Assembly: GCF_025145845.1 (NCBI RefSeq)
Contig: NZ_CP102253.1
Location: forward strand, 744,001-808,000
DNA length: 64,000 nucleotides
Direction: 5' to 3'
Origin: Alistipes shahii WAL 8301
GTDB taxonomy: Bacteria; Bacteroidota; Bacteroidia; Bacteroidales; Rikenellaceae
The notes under the pieces are model-generated. The model did not search any database. It was not told the DNA's origin and worked only from the letters and a program-made list of their open reading frames with translations. Shown one piece after another: positions 1 to 7,576 of this stretch. The first letter of the stretch is position 1. Each line of letters starts with the position of its first letter. Both the position numbers and the translations under genes were made by a program.

Positions 1-1
1 G

Positions 2-559
2 GTCGAATCGGACCTGCTGGGCGCGGCGCGGGCGCTCTGGGGCCGCGGGGAGGGCATCGCCTGCATCCTCGGCACGGGATCGAACTCCTGCCTGTGCCGC
101 GACGGCGAAATCCTGAAAAACGTCCCCCCGCTGGGCTATGTGCTGGGCGACGAGGGCAGCGGGGCCGTGCTGGGGCGCAACCTGGTGAACGGCATCTTCA
201 AGGGGCACATTCCGCTGAAAGAGGAGTTTCTCGCGGCGCACGGGTTGAATTACGAGGAGATCATCCGCCGCGTCTACCGCGAGCCTTACGCCAACCGCTT
301 TCTGGCCTCGTTCGCACCTTTCATACGCGCGCATATCGACAGCCCGGAGATCAGGGAGCTGGTACTCCGGTCGTTCCGCGACTTTGCGTCCCGCAACCTG
401 AGCCGTTATCCGGCGGAACTCCCCGTATCGCTGCTGGGCGGCGTGGCGGCCCACTTCGAGGCGTTGCTGCGCGAGGCGCTGGAAGCGGAGGGCCGCCGCG
501 TGGAAACCATCGTAGAATCGCCCGCCGAAGGGCTTTTGAAATACCACTATGGAAGATAG
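2..559 (+). CDS. BadF/BadG-type sugar kinase (GlcNAc/MurNAc kinase-like), 5' truncated
   Basis: Only the C-terminal 185 residues are in the window; the frame is open from base 2. The ASKHA-fold phosphate and adenosine motifs are visible: CILGTGSNSC near the start and LGDEGSGAVLG shortly after, typical of the BadF/BadG/BcrA/BcrD ATPase family that includes N-acetylglucosamine kinase. The stop TAG overlaps the murQ start by 11 bases, so the two genes are translated together. The pairing with murQ suggests that it phosphorylates an amino sugar from cell-wall turnover (GlcNAc or MurNAc) in the cytoplasm. The substrate is inferred from context; the fold assignment is secure. Confidence 0.85.
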   Translation, partial: VESDLLGAARALWGRGEGIACILGTGSNSCLCRDGEILKNVPPLGYVLGDEGSGAVLGRNLVNGIFKGHIPLKEEFLAAHGLNYEEIIRRVYREPYANRFLASFAPFIRAHIDSPEIRELVLRSFRDFASRNLSRYPAELPVSLLGGVAAHFEALLREALEAEGRRVETIVESPAEGLLKYHYGR

Positions 560-1358
560 AATCACCGAACAGGATTCGGCCTACGACGACCTGCAACGGA
601 TGTCGGTGCACGACATCCTGACGGGCATCAACCGCGAGGACGCCCGTGTGCACGAAGCCGTGCGGCGGACCATCCCCGTCATGGAGCTACTCGTCGAACG
701 CATCGTCGAGCGCATGCAGCGCGGAGGCCGGATGTTTTACATCGGCGCCGGGACGAGCGGCCGGCTGGGGGTCACCGACGCCTCGGAGCTGCCCCCGACC
801 TACGGCGTGCCGTTCGACCGGGTGATCGGGCTGATCGCCGGAGGCGACGGCGCTTTGCGGCGGGCCGTGGAGCACGCCGAAGACGACACCGAAGGAGCCT
901 GGCGCGACATGGCGCCCTACCACCCCACAGCCGGCGATGTGCTGATCGGCATCGCGGCATCGGGAACGACGCCCTACGTGATCGGCGGACTGCGCGCGGC
1001 GCGGCGCCACGGACTGCTGACCGGCTCGATCACCTGCAACCCCGCGTCGCCCGTAGCTGCCGAAGCGGAGTATGCGCTCGAAGCGGTCGTAGGACCGGAG
1101 TTCGTGACCGGATCGACGCGCATGAAGGCCGGAACGGCCCAGAAATTGATGCTCAACATGTTATCGACAGCCGTGATGATCCGCCTGGGGCGTGTCGAGG
1201 GCAACCGCATGGTCAACATGCAGCTGACCAACGACAAGCTCGTGGCCCGCGGAACGCGGATGGTCGCCGAAGCGTCGGGGCTTGACGAAACCGAGGCCCG
1301 CAAACTGCTGCTGCGCTGGGGTTCGGTGAAGCGGGCATTGGAGGAGATCGGAAAATAG
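549..1358 (+). CDS. murQ: N-acetylmuramic acid 6-phosphate etherase MurQ
   Basis: MurQ cleaves the lactyl ether of MurNAc 6-phosphate, giving GlcNAc 6-phosphate and D-lactate, a cytoplasmic step of peptidoglycan recycling. The 269-residue product has the sugar isomerase (SIS) fold with the family signature GAGTSGRLGVTDASELPPT around residue 65, a second phosphosugar motif IAASGTTPYV around residue 137, and the conserved GPEFVTGSTRMKAGTAQK segment. Length is slightly short of the usual ~300 but the fold is complete. It overlaps the upstream kinase gene by 11 bases, which supports a two-step kinase-etherase operon. Confidence 0.96.
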   Translation: MEDRITEQDSAYDDLQRMSVHDILTGINREDARVHEAVRRTIPVMELLVERIVERMQRGGRMFYIGAGTSGRLGVTDASELPPTYGVPFDRVIGLIAGGDGALRRAVEHAEDDTEGAWRDMAPYHPTAGDVLIGIAASGTTPYVIGGLRAARRHGLLTGSITCNPASPVAAEAEYALEAVVGPEFVTGSTRMKAGTAQKLMLNMLSTAVMIRLGRVEGNRMVNMQLTNDKLVARGTRMVAEASGLDETEARKLLLRWGSVKRALEEIGK

Positions 1359-1445
1359 ACAAAACGAATACACACTTCGACGTACAAATCGCTTTCGACC
1401 GCCGTCATTGCCGCCTGCGGAGCCATCTACAAGCATGGCCCCGCC

Positions 1446-1516
1446 CCGGCCTCCCTCCGGAAGGGAGACGACGCATGCTCCCGGCAGTTGAAACGATAAA
1501 GCATATGACCGCATAA
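1446..1516. repeat. Small hairpin plus GCATRTGACCG motif, copy A
   Basis: A hairpin with a 6-bp stem (CTCCCT at 1451-1456 against AGGGAG at 1462-1467) is followed by GCATATGACCGCATAA at 1501-1516. A second copy of both parts lies at 63791-63829, where the last motif matches at 14 of 16 positions. Both sit just upstream of a gene start. No coding potential is apparent. It may be a degenerate dispersed palindromic element or a leader structure. Confidence 0.4.
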
Positions 1517-1524
1517 ACAGAACA

Positions 1525-2586
1525 ATGGCTAAACTTTTTTCCGACCGCGAAATACGCGCCATTGCGGTATTCCTGCCGTTGGCCGGGCTGCTGATCATAG
1601 CCCTGATGCTCGTACGCCCGGCAGCCGACCCCGAAGCGGCCCGCCGCGCCGAGGCCGAGATGGAGGAGGCGTTGCCCGCGGACAGCGTCGTGATGTCGCA
1701 TTTCGACCCCAACACGGCCTCGCTCGACGACCTGCGGCGACTCGGGCTTACGAAGCACGAAGCGGTGAGCCTGCTGAAATACCGCGCCGCGGGCAAAGTG
1801 TTCCGCATACCCGAGGACCTGACGCTCTGCTACGGCATCAGCGACTCGCTCTACCGGCGGCTCGAACCCTGGGTGCGCATCGGCCGCAAATACGCCATCG
1901 CACCCGAAAAATACCGCACGGGGCGCATTCTCCCCGAACCGCTCGCACCCGGGCCGTTCCGCATCGACACCGTGAGCGCCCGCTACCTGCGCGCCATCGG
2001 GGCCTTGTCGAAGCGTCAGGCCGAGGCGTTCATCCGCTGGCGGGATTTGAGCGGCATCTACGACATGGAGGACCTGCGCGAATGCTACGTCGTGAGCGAC
2101 TCGGTGGCCGCGGCGCTGAAACCCTACGTCATCTTCCCGGAACGGAAGGCGCGGCCGATCGAACAGCCCGTGGAGCTGAACACGGCCGATTCGGCGACGC
2201 TGCGCTCGGTTGTGGGCATCGGTCCCAGGACCGTCGTGGCGATCATGCACTACCGCGAACGGCTCGGCGGATTCGTCCGCGCGGAGCAACTCGCAGAGGT
2301 TCCGGGAGTGCGGGAACGCAATTATGAAAAAATTTTGAAACAAATTTACTGCGATAGTTGCAAAATTCGGAAAATTGATATTAACTTTGCAAGTCCGAAA
2401 GTGCTGGGGAAACACCCCTACATAGCACCGCAGGCATTACGAAAATTGCTGAAAGCAAGACAGTTGAAAGGAGGTTGGAGTACCGCTGGAGAATTGGTGG
2501 AACAGAACATATTGACCCGCGAGGAGGCAGCACGGCTGGCTCCTTATCTGCAATTCGGGTCGGACAGCGGACCTGCCGACGAATAA
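1525..2586 (+). CDS. Membrane-anchored helix-hairpin-helix (ComEA-like) protein
   Basis: The 353-residue product has one N-terminal membrane segment (about residues 14-32, rich in A/V/L/I) and then several helix-hairpin-helix units, recognisable by FDPNTASLDDLRRLG, VELNTADSATLRSVVGIG and INFASPKVLGKHPYI, each a variant of the 'x-NTA-x-x-x-L' start of the ComEA DNA-binding module. Such proteins are common and uncharacterised in Bacteroidales; ComEA relatives bind double-stranded DNA outside the inner membrane, but a DNA-uptake role here is inference only. The last 90 codons are strikingly AT-rich around 2330-2400 because they contain a promoter for rpsU; the frame nevertheless stays open and finishes the last HhH unit. 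Confidence 0.85.
   Translation: MAKLFSDREIRAIAVFLPLAGLLIIALMLVRPAADPEAARRAEAEMEEALPADSVVMSHFDPNTASLDDLRRLGLTKHEAVSLLKYRAAGKVFRIPEDLTLCYGISDSLYRRLEPWVRIGRKYAIAPEKYRTGRILPEPLAPGPFRIDTVSARYLRAIGALSKRQAEAFIRWRDLSGIYDMEDLRECYVVSDSVAAALKPYVIFPERKARPIEQPVELNTADSATLRSVVGIGPRTVVAIMHYRERLGGFVRAEQLAEVPGVRERNYEKILKQIYCDSCKIRKIDINFASPKVLGKHPYIAPQALRKLLKARQLKGGWSTAGELVEQNILTREEAARLAPYLQFGSDSGPADE
2358..2389 (+). promoter_or_regulatory. Promoter for rpsU inside the upstream coding sequence
   Basis: TTG at 2358-2360, a 21-base spacer and TAACTTTG at 2382-2389 match the Bacteroidetes sigma-A consensus (TTTG/TTG, 19-21 bases, TAnnTTTG). It lies in an AT-rich patch of the helix-hairpin-helix gene. Transcription would start near 2394 and give a leader of about 290 bases before rpsU. 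Confidence 0.6.
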
Positions 2587-2681
2587 AACGACCGTTTTTG
2601 GGGAAGATGCATCGAGGATGCGCACCCCGCAGTTTTCAGAACGAACAAACAGATTCAAAACAACAAAAAACAAAGAATATT

Positions 2682-2873
2682 ATGATTATCATGCCGGTAA
2701 AAGAGGGCGAAAACATCGAGCGCGCCCTGAAAAAGTTCAAACGTAAATACGAGCGCACGGGCGTCCTGAAGGAGCTTCGCCGCCGCCAGTACTTCACCAA
2801 GCCTTCGATCGCGAAGCGCGAGGCGATGCAGCACGCCATTTACGTGGAACACATGTACCGCGACGACGAATAA
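2682..2873 (+). CDS. rpsU: Small ribosomal subunit protein bS21
   Basis: The 63-residue product MIIMPVKEGENIERALKKFK followed by an Arg/Lys-rich body and the REAMQHAIYVEHM tail is a standard bS21, which binds the platform of the 30S subunit near the 16S rRNA 3' end and helps initiation. ATG at 2682 was chosen; an internal ATG four codons later is an alternative start. The leader is A-rich (AACAACAAAAAACAAAG) with no Shine-Dalgarno, as usual for this phylum. It is followed directly by a strong terminator. Confidence 0.96.
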   Translation: MIIMPVKEGENIERALKKFKRKYERTGVLKELRRRQYFTKPSIAKREAMQHAIYVEHMYRDDE

Positions 2874-2895
2874 TTTCCGCAAGATATGAAACCAG

Positions 2896-2933
2896 AACCG
2901 GGAACACTCCGAAAGGAATGTTCCCGGTTTTTC
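2896..2933 (+). terminator. Rho-independent terminator after rpsU
   Basis: An 11-bp perfect stem (AACCGGGAACA at 2896-2906 with TGTTCCCGGTT at 2919-2929) extended by CTCC/GGAA pairing is followed by TTTTTC. It separates rpsU from the convergent glnN gene. Confidence 0.9.
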
Positions 2934-2952
2934 TATGCCGTAATCAGCCCGA

Positions 2953-5133
2953 TCAGCGCAGGAACAACAGTTCGCGATACTTCGGCAGCGGCCAGATCTG
3001 ATCGTCGACGATCTCTTCCAGCTTGTCGATATGGCGGCGGATCTCGTCGAAGCAGACAGCCACGGTATCGTGGTAGGCAATGGCCTTTTCACGCGGGTCC
3101 TCGATCCGGTTGGCAACCTTGCGGGCGTCGATCATCTCGCCGGTGAGTTTCTGGATCGAGGCCGTATGGTCCTGAATCTTCTTGATAAGCAGAATGTCCG
3201 ACGAGGCGTTCAGCCCTCCGATCTGATGCATCTTATAGACCTTGTCGAGCAACTGCGCCTCGTATTTCGAAGCGATCGGCACGATGTGGTTCATCGCCAG
3301 GTCGCCCAGCACGCGGCCTTCGATCTGGATTTTCTTGGTATAGGTCTCCCACTTCACCTCGGTGCGGGCTTCGAGTTCGACCTTGGTGAAAACTCCCATA
3401 TCGCCGAACATCTTCAGGCTCTCCCTGTCCAGGTAGCGGTCGAAGATCAGCGGCGTCGACGTCTCGCAGTCCAGACCGCGCCGCTTCGCCTCGGCCTTCC
3501 ACTCGTCCGAATAGCCGTTGCCGTCGAACCGGATGGCCTTGCAGGCCTTGATCATCTGCTTGAGCACCTCGTAAATGGCCCTCTCCTTCTTGGCCCCGGC
3601 CTCGATCTTGGCGTCCACGGCCTTCTTGAACTCGGTCAGTTCGTATGCCATCGCCGAGTTGAGCACGATCATCGCCTCGGCGCAGTTGTCCGACGAACCC
3701 ACGGCGCGGAACTCGAAGCGGTTGCCCGTGAAGGCGAACGGCGAGGTGCGGTTGCGGTCGGTGTTGTCCAGCAGCAGCGTCGGGATGTGCGAAATGCCGC
3801 TCATCTTGAAGACGTTCTTGGCGTCGAAACGGATGGCGTCGTCGCCCTTCGATGCGGCCAGCTTGTCCAGCACGGCCGACACCTGCGTTCCGAGGAAGGT
3901 CGAAATGATGGCGGGAGGCGCCTCGTTGGCGCCCAGCCGGTGAGCGTTCGTCGCGCTCATAATCGACGCCTTCAGCAGGCCGTTGTGCTTGTAAACCGCC
4001 GAAATGGCGTTCACCAGGAAAGTGATGAACTGGAGGTTCTCCGAAGCGGTCTTGCCCGGACCGAGCAGGTTCACGCCCGTATCGGTTCCCAGCGACCAGT
4101 TGTTGTGCTTGCCCGATCCGTTGATCCCCTTGAAGGGTTTTTCGTGCAGCAGCACGCGGAACTGGTGACGGCGGGCGATCTTGTCCATAATGGTCATCAG
4201 CAACTGGTTGTGGTCGTTGGCCAGGTTGGCCTCCTCGTAAACCGGAGCCAGCTCGAACTGATTGGGAGCCACCTCGTTGTGGCGCGTCTTGACCGGAATT
4301 CCCAACTTCAGGCACTCGTATTCGAGGTCCTTCATAAAGGCCATCACACGCGTCGGAATCGCCCCGAAATAGTGGTCTTCCAACTGCTGGTTCTTGGCCG
4401 ACTCGTGTCCCATGAGCGTACGCCCCGTGAGCATCAGGTCGGGACGCACGGCCCAAAGGCTCTCGTCCACGAGGAAATATTCCTGCTCCCAGCCCAGGTA
4501 GGAAAAGACCTTCTCGACATTCTTGTCGAAATAGCGGCACACCTCCGTGGCGGCCTTGTCGATGGCCGTCAGCGAGCGCAGCAGGGGCACTTTGTAGTCG
4601 AGCGCCTCGCCCGTGTAGGCGATGAAGACGGTAGGGATACAGAGCGTCGTGTCGACGATGAAGGCGGGCGACGTGGGGTCCCAGGCCGAGTAGCCGCGGG
4701 CCTCGAACGTATTGCGGATGCCGCCGTTGGGGAACGACGAGGCGTCGGGCTCCTGCTGCACGAGCAGCTTGCCGGAGAACTCCTCCAGCACGCCGCCCTG
4801 ACCGTCCGGCTCGGCAAAGGCGTCGTGTTTCTCGGCCGTACCGCCCGTCAGGGGTTGAAACCAGTGGGTATAGTGGTCCGCACCGTGCTCCAGCGCCCAC
4901 TGGCGCATACCCGCCGCGATGCTGTCGGCAACTTCGCGCGTAAGCGGCGTGCGTTTTTCCATCGTGTCGAGCAGGGCCGCATAGGTGCGCTTGTCGAGAT
5001 ACTTCCGCATAGCCGCACGTCCAAATACCTTCTTTCCGAAGTAGTCCGACGGGCGTCCCTCGGGAACTTTCACCTCGACGGCCGTGTGATTTATGGCCGC
5101 ATCGACCATCTTGAATCTGAGTAATGATGACAT
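2953..5133 (-). CDS. glnN: Glutamine synthetase type III (GlnN)
   Basis: This enzyme makes glutamine from glutamate, ammonia and ATP in the cytoplasm and is the main ammonia-assimilating glutamine synthetase in Bacteroides relatives. At 726 residues it has the size of type III enzymes, far longer than type I or II (about 350-470). Visible hallmarks include the GSGKHNNWSLGTDTG segment, NRTSPFAFTGNRFEFRAVGSS and the C-terminal helical region ending WPLPKYRELLFLR. Start MSSLLRFKMVDAAINHT at 5133; the next Met eight codons on is possible. A TACATTTG -7 element lies about 180 bases upstream, implying a long leader. It converges on rpsU. Confidence 0.96.
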   Translation of the reverse strand: MSSLLRFKMVDAAINHTAVEVKVPEGRPSDYFGKKVFGRAAMRKYLDKRTYAALLDTMEKRTPLTREVADSIAAGMRQWALEHGADHYTHWFQPLTGGTAEKHDAFAEPDGQGGVLEEFSGKLLVQQEPDASSFPNGGIRNTFEARGYSAWDPTSPAFIVDTTLCIPTVFIAYTGEALDYKVPLLRSLTAIDKAATEVCRYFDKNVEKVFSYLGWEQEYFLVDESLWAVRPDLMLTGRTLMGHESAKNQQLEDHYFGAIPTRVMAFMKDLEYECLKLGIPVKTRHNEVAPNQFELAPVYEEANLANDHNQLLMTIMDKIARRHQFRVLLHEKPFKGINGSGKHNNWSLGTDTGVNLLGPGKTASENLQFITFLVNAISAVYKHNGLLKASIMSATNAHRLGANEAPPAIISTFLGTQVSAVLDKLAASKGDDAIRFDAKNVFKMSGISHIPTLLLDNTDRNRTSPFAFTGNRFEFRAVGSSDNCAEAMIVLNSAMAYELTEFKKAVDAKIEAGAKKERAIYEVLKQMIKACKAIRFDGNGYSDEWKAEAKRRGLDCETSTPLIFDRYLDRESLKMFGDMGVFTKVELEARTEVKWETYTKKIQIEGRVLGDLAMNHIVPIASKYEAQLLDKVYKMHQIGGLNASSDILLIKKIQDHTASIQKLTGEMIDARKVANRIEDPREKAIAYHDTVAVCFDEIRRHIDKLEEIVDDQIWPLPKYRELLFLR

Positions 5134-5310
5134 ATACCTGACTGATTAAGGGTTTAGTGTTCGTAGAAAAAACCGCGCGGGGAAGGACCCGATAATTGCA
5201 AACTAAAACCTAACCTGAAATTCAACCGGACAACTGCCTCCCGGCAGGACCTGCCGACCTAACTAACCCGGGGCCGCTCCCCCGCTGCGGTACATCTTTC
5301 GTTCCGGCTA

Positions 5311-5318
5311 CAAATGTA
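5311..5318 (-). promoter_or_regulatory. Candidate -7 element for glnN
   Basis: CAAATGTA on the plus strand reads TACATTTG on the minus strand, an exact TAnnTTTG match. No TTG lies at the proper distance, so the -33 side is weak. Use of this site would give glnN a leader of roughly 170 bases. Confidence 0.4.
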
Positions 5319-5629
5319 CGAATTATTCCGTTACGTTGTTTTTACAAAATCACCGTTTTTTCAAAAAACAGCCGTTTTTTTCATCATTTTCCCGAAAAAA
5401 CAACCGTTTTTCGCCGCACACACCCGAAAATTTCAGTCATTTTTCGAAAAACAGCCTCATTTTTCACGAAAAATCCCCAAAATACATTTTTTCGTTTTTT
5501 TCCAAAACAAGCAGAAATAAAGACCATTTTTCAACCATTCAACCACACCGAAGACAGCATCCGCGCCGGGCCGTCCGGAAATGCGGCGGGCGGCGAAATC
5601 CGGAAAAATTCCGCTGCACTGTTATTTTC

Positions 5630-5673
5630 GTAACAATTTCTTGTTACAATTCGGTAATTAATTTGTAACTTTA
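5630..5673 (+). promoter_or_regulatory. mutA promoter with GTAACAA palindrome
   Basis: TTG at 5641-5643, a 22-base spacer and TAACTTTA at 5666-5673 resemble the Bacteroidetes promoter, one base longer in spacing and lacking the last G. The -33 element lies in a perfect inverted repeat, GTAACAA (5630-5636), TTTC, TTGTTAC (5641-5647). A protein bound there would overlap RNA polymerase, so this is a candidate operator for the methylmalonyl-CoA mutase operon. Confidence 0.45.
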
Positions 5674-5726
5674 CGTGCAATTTTGAAACAGAACGAAACT
5701 ACACACATACTAATCTCTAAATAGTC

Positions 5727-7574
5727 ATGGCAAATACCAAACGTGAAAAGCTGTTCACCGAGTTCCCGCCGGTCCCGACCGAAAAGTGGGAAGAGGTGAT
5801 TACAGCCGACCTGAAAGGAGCCGATTACGAGCGCAAGCTGGTGTGGCGTACGGGAGAAGGATTCAACGTCCGCCCCTACTACCGCGCCGAAAACCTCGAA
5901 GGCATCCGTTTTCTGGGCTCGCAGGCAGGCGAGTTCCCGTACGTCAGAGGTACGCGCAGCCACAATCGCTGGCGCGTGCATCAGACCGTCGAGGTAAAAT
6001 GTCCCAGGGAGGCCAACGCCGAGGCGCTGAAACTCCTCAACTCGGGCGTCGATTCATTGGGCTTCTCAATCGCGAAGGAGGGCTTCACGGCCGAAGAACT
6101 CGATCAGCTGCTCGCCGGAATCTCGATCCCGGCCATCGAAATGGTCTTCTGCGGCGCGCAGACGGGCAGCATCGCCGAACTGGTGATCGCCAAGCTCGAA
6201 AAGGAAGGCACTGCCTCCGAGGCGCACGTGGCCTTCTCGATCGACCCGCTGGTCAAGGGACTGTCGCAGAAAGGCGACTTCTGCTCGCCCAACGGCGAAA
6301 AGTGCTTCGCGAAGATCGCCTCGCTGATCGAAAAGACCCGCGAGTACAAGCACATCCGTATCGTGACCGTCTCGGCCGGCATCTTCTCGAACGCCGGATC
6401 GACCATCGTCGAGGAGCTGGCGTTCGCCCTCTCGGCCGGTAACGATTACATCGCGCGCCTGACCGACGCCGGCGTGGACGCCGAGCTGGCGGCCCGCAAG
6501 CTGCGCTTCTCGTTCTCGGTCACCTCGAACTACTTCCTCGAAATCGCCAAGTTCCGCGCGGCGCGCATGCTGTGGGCCAACATCGTCAAGGGTTACAACC
6601 CCTCGAAGAACTGCGCCTGCAAAATGCACATCCACGCCCGCACGGCAGACTGGAACCAGACCGTTTACGATCCCTATGTCAATATGCTCCGCGGCACGAC
6701 GGAGGCCATGTCGGCCACCATCGCCGGCGTACATTCGCTGGAGGTGACGCCGTTCGACGCCGCGTTCGAAAGCCCCACGGAGTTCTCGAAGCGCATCGCC
6801 CGCAACGTCGAACTGCTCCTGAAGCACGAATCGCACTTCGACCAGGTGGTAGACCCCGCAGGCGGCTCGTACTACGTGGAGAACCTCACGCAGTCGATCG
6901 CCGCCGAGGCCTGGAAGCTCTTCCTCGAAATCGAGGAGAAGGGCGGCTACGCCGAGGCCTACAAGGCCGGCTTCATCAAGGAGCGCGTGGAGGCTTCGGC
7001 CGCCGCCAAGGACAAGGCCATCGCAACGCGCCGCCAGACGCTGCTCGGCGCCAACCAGTTCCCCAACTTCACGGAGGTGGCCCCGAAGGAGATCACCGCC
7101 GAAGCCGTCACCCGTCCCGCTGCCGAAGGCAACGTCCTCACGCCCTACCGCGGCGCCATGGCCTTCGAGGCGATGCGCCTGCACGTGGACCGCTCGGGCA
7201 AACAGCCCAAGGCGTTCATGCTCACCTGCGGCAACCTGGCGATGGCCCGCGCCCGCGCCCAGTTCTCGTGCAACTTCTTCGCCTGCGCCGGAATCCGCGT
7301 GCAGGACAACACCTTCTTCAAGTCGATCGAGGAGGGCGTGAAGGCCGCACTCGAATCGAAAGCCGAGATCGTGGTGGTCTGCGCTTCGGACGACGATTAC
7401 GCAGAGGCCGCACCGAAGGTGAAGGAGCTGCTCGCCGGCAAAGCCATTCTCGTAGTCGCAGGCGCTCCCGCATGCGCACCCGAACTGGAGGCCCAGGGCA
7501 TCACGAACTTCATCTCGGTGAAGTCGAACGTCCTGGAGACTCTGAAGTTTTATCTTAAAGAAATGGGCATCTGA
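5727..7574 (+). CDS. mutA: Methylmalonyl-CoA mutase small (beta) subunit
   Basis: MutA is the non-catalytic partner of MutB in the heterodimeric B12 enzyme that interconverts succinyl-CoA and methylmalonyl-CoA, the route to propionate in Bacteroidales. The 615-residue protein shows the TIM-barrel domain homologous to MutB (for example FRAARMLWANIVKGYNP and VDPAGGSYYVENLT) and a degenerate C-terminal cobalamin-like domain without the DxHxxG motif, as expected for the small subunit. The gene is followed after two bases by mutB. The start ATG at 5727 follows an A-rich leader. Confidence 0.95.
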   Translation: MANTKREKLFTEFPPVPTEKWEEVITADLKGADYERKLVWRTGEGFNVRPYYRAENLEGIRFLGSQAGEFPYVRGTRSHNRWRVHQTVEVKCPREANAEALKLLNSGVDSLGFSIAKEGFTAEELDQLLAGISIPAIEMVFCGAQTGSIAELVIAKLEKEGTASEAHVAFSIDPLVKGLSQKGDFCSPNGEKCFAKIASLIEKTREYKHIRIVTVSAGIFSNAGSTIVEELAFALSAGNDYIARLTDAGVDAELAARKLRFSFSVTSNYFLEIAKFRAARMLWANIVKGYNPSKNCACKMHIHARTADWNQTVYDPYVNMLRGTTEAMSATIAGVHSLEVTPFDAAFESPTEFSKRIARNVELLLKHESHFDQVVDPAGGSYYVENLTQSIAAEAWKLFLEIEEKGGYAEAYKAGFIKERVEASAAAKDKAIATRRQTLLGANQFPNFTEVAPKEITAEAVTRPAAEGNVLTPYRGAMAFEAMRLHVDRSGKQPKAFMLTCGNLAMARARAQFSCNFFACAGIRVQDNTFFKSIEEGVKAALESKAEIVVVCASDDDYAEAAPKVKELLAGKAILVVAGAPACAPELEAQGITNFISVKSNVLETLKFYLKEMGI

Positions 7575-7576
7575 TC

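Larger units (their letters stand above)
5134..5726. other. Intergenic region between divergent glnN and mutA
   Basis: This 593-base spacer has no convincing gene. The glnN-proximal part (5134-5310) is GC-rich with short inverted repeats and would be the glnN leader. The middle (5340-5515) is a run of A- and T-tracts with the phrase CCGTTTTT recurring at 5353, 5372 and 5404; the 68-codon open frame there is Phe/Lys-rich and unlike a protein. The mutA-proximal end holds a promoter and a palindrome. No cobalamin riboswitch was recognised. Confidence 0.7.

Noticed and set aside
3031..5124. 697-codon plus frame opposite glnN
   Set aside because: Shadow of a clearly identified glutamine synthetase III.
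5314..5520. 68-codon Phe/Lys-rich frame upstream of mutA
   Set aside because: It translates A/T tracts, has no domain or start context and overlaps the candidate glnN promoter.
5134..5726. Cobalamin riboswitch before mutAB
   Set aside because: No recognisable B12-box or associated stem pattern was found in the leader.
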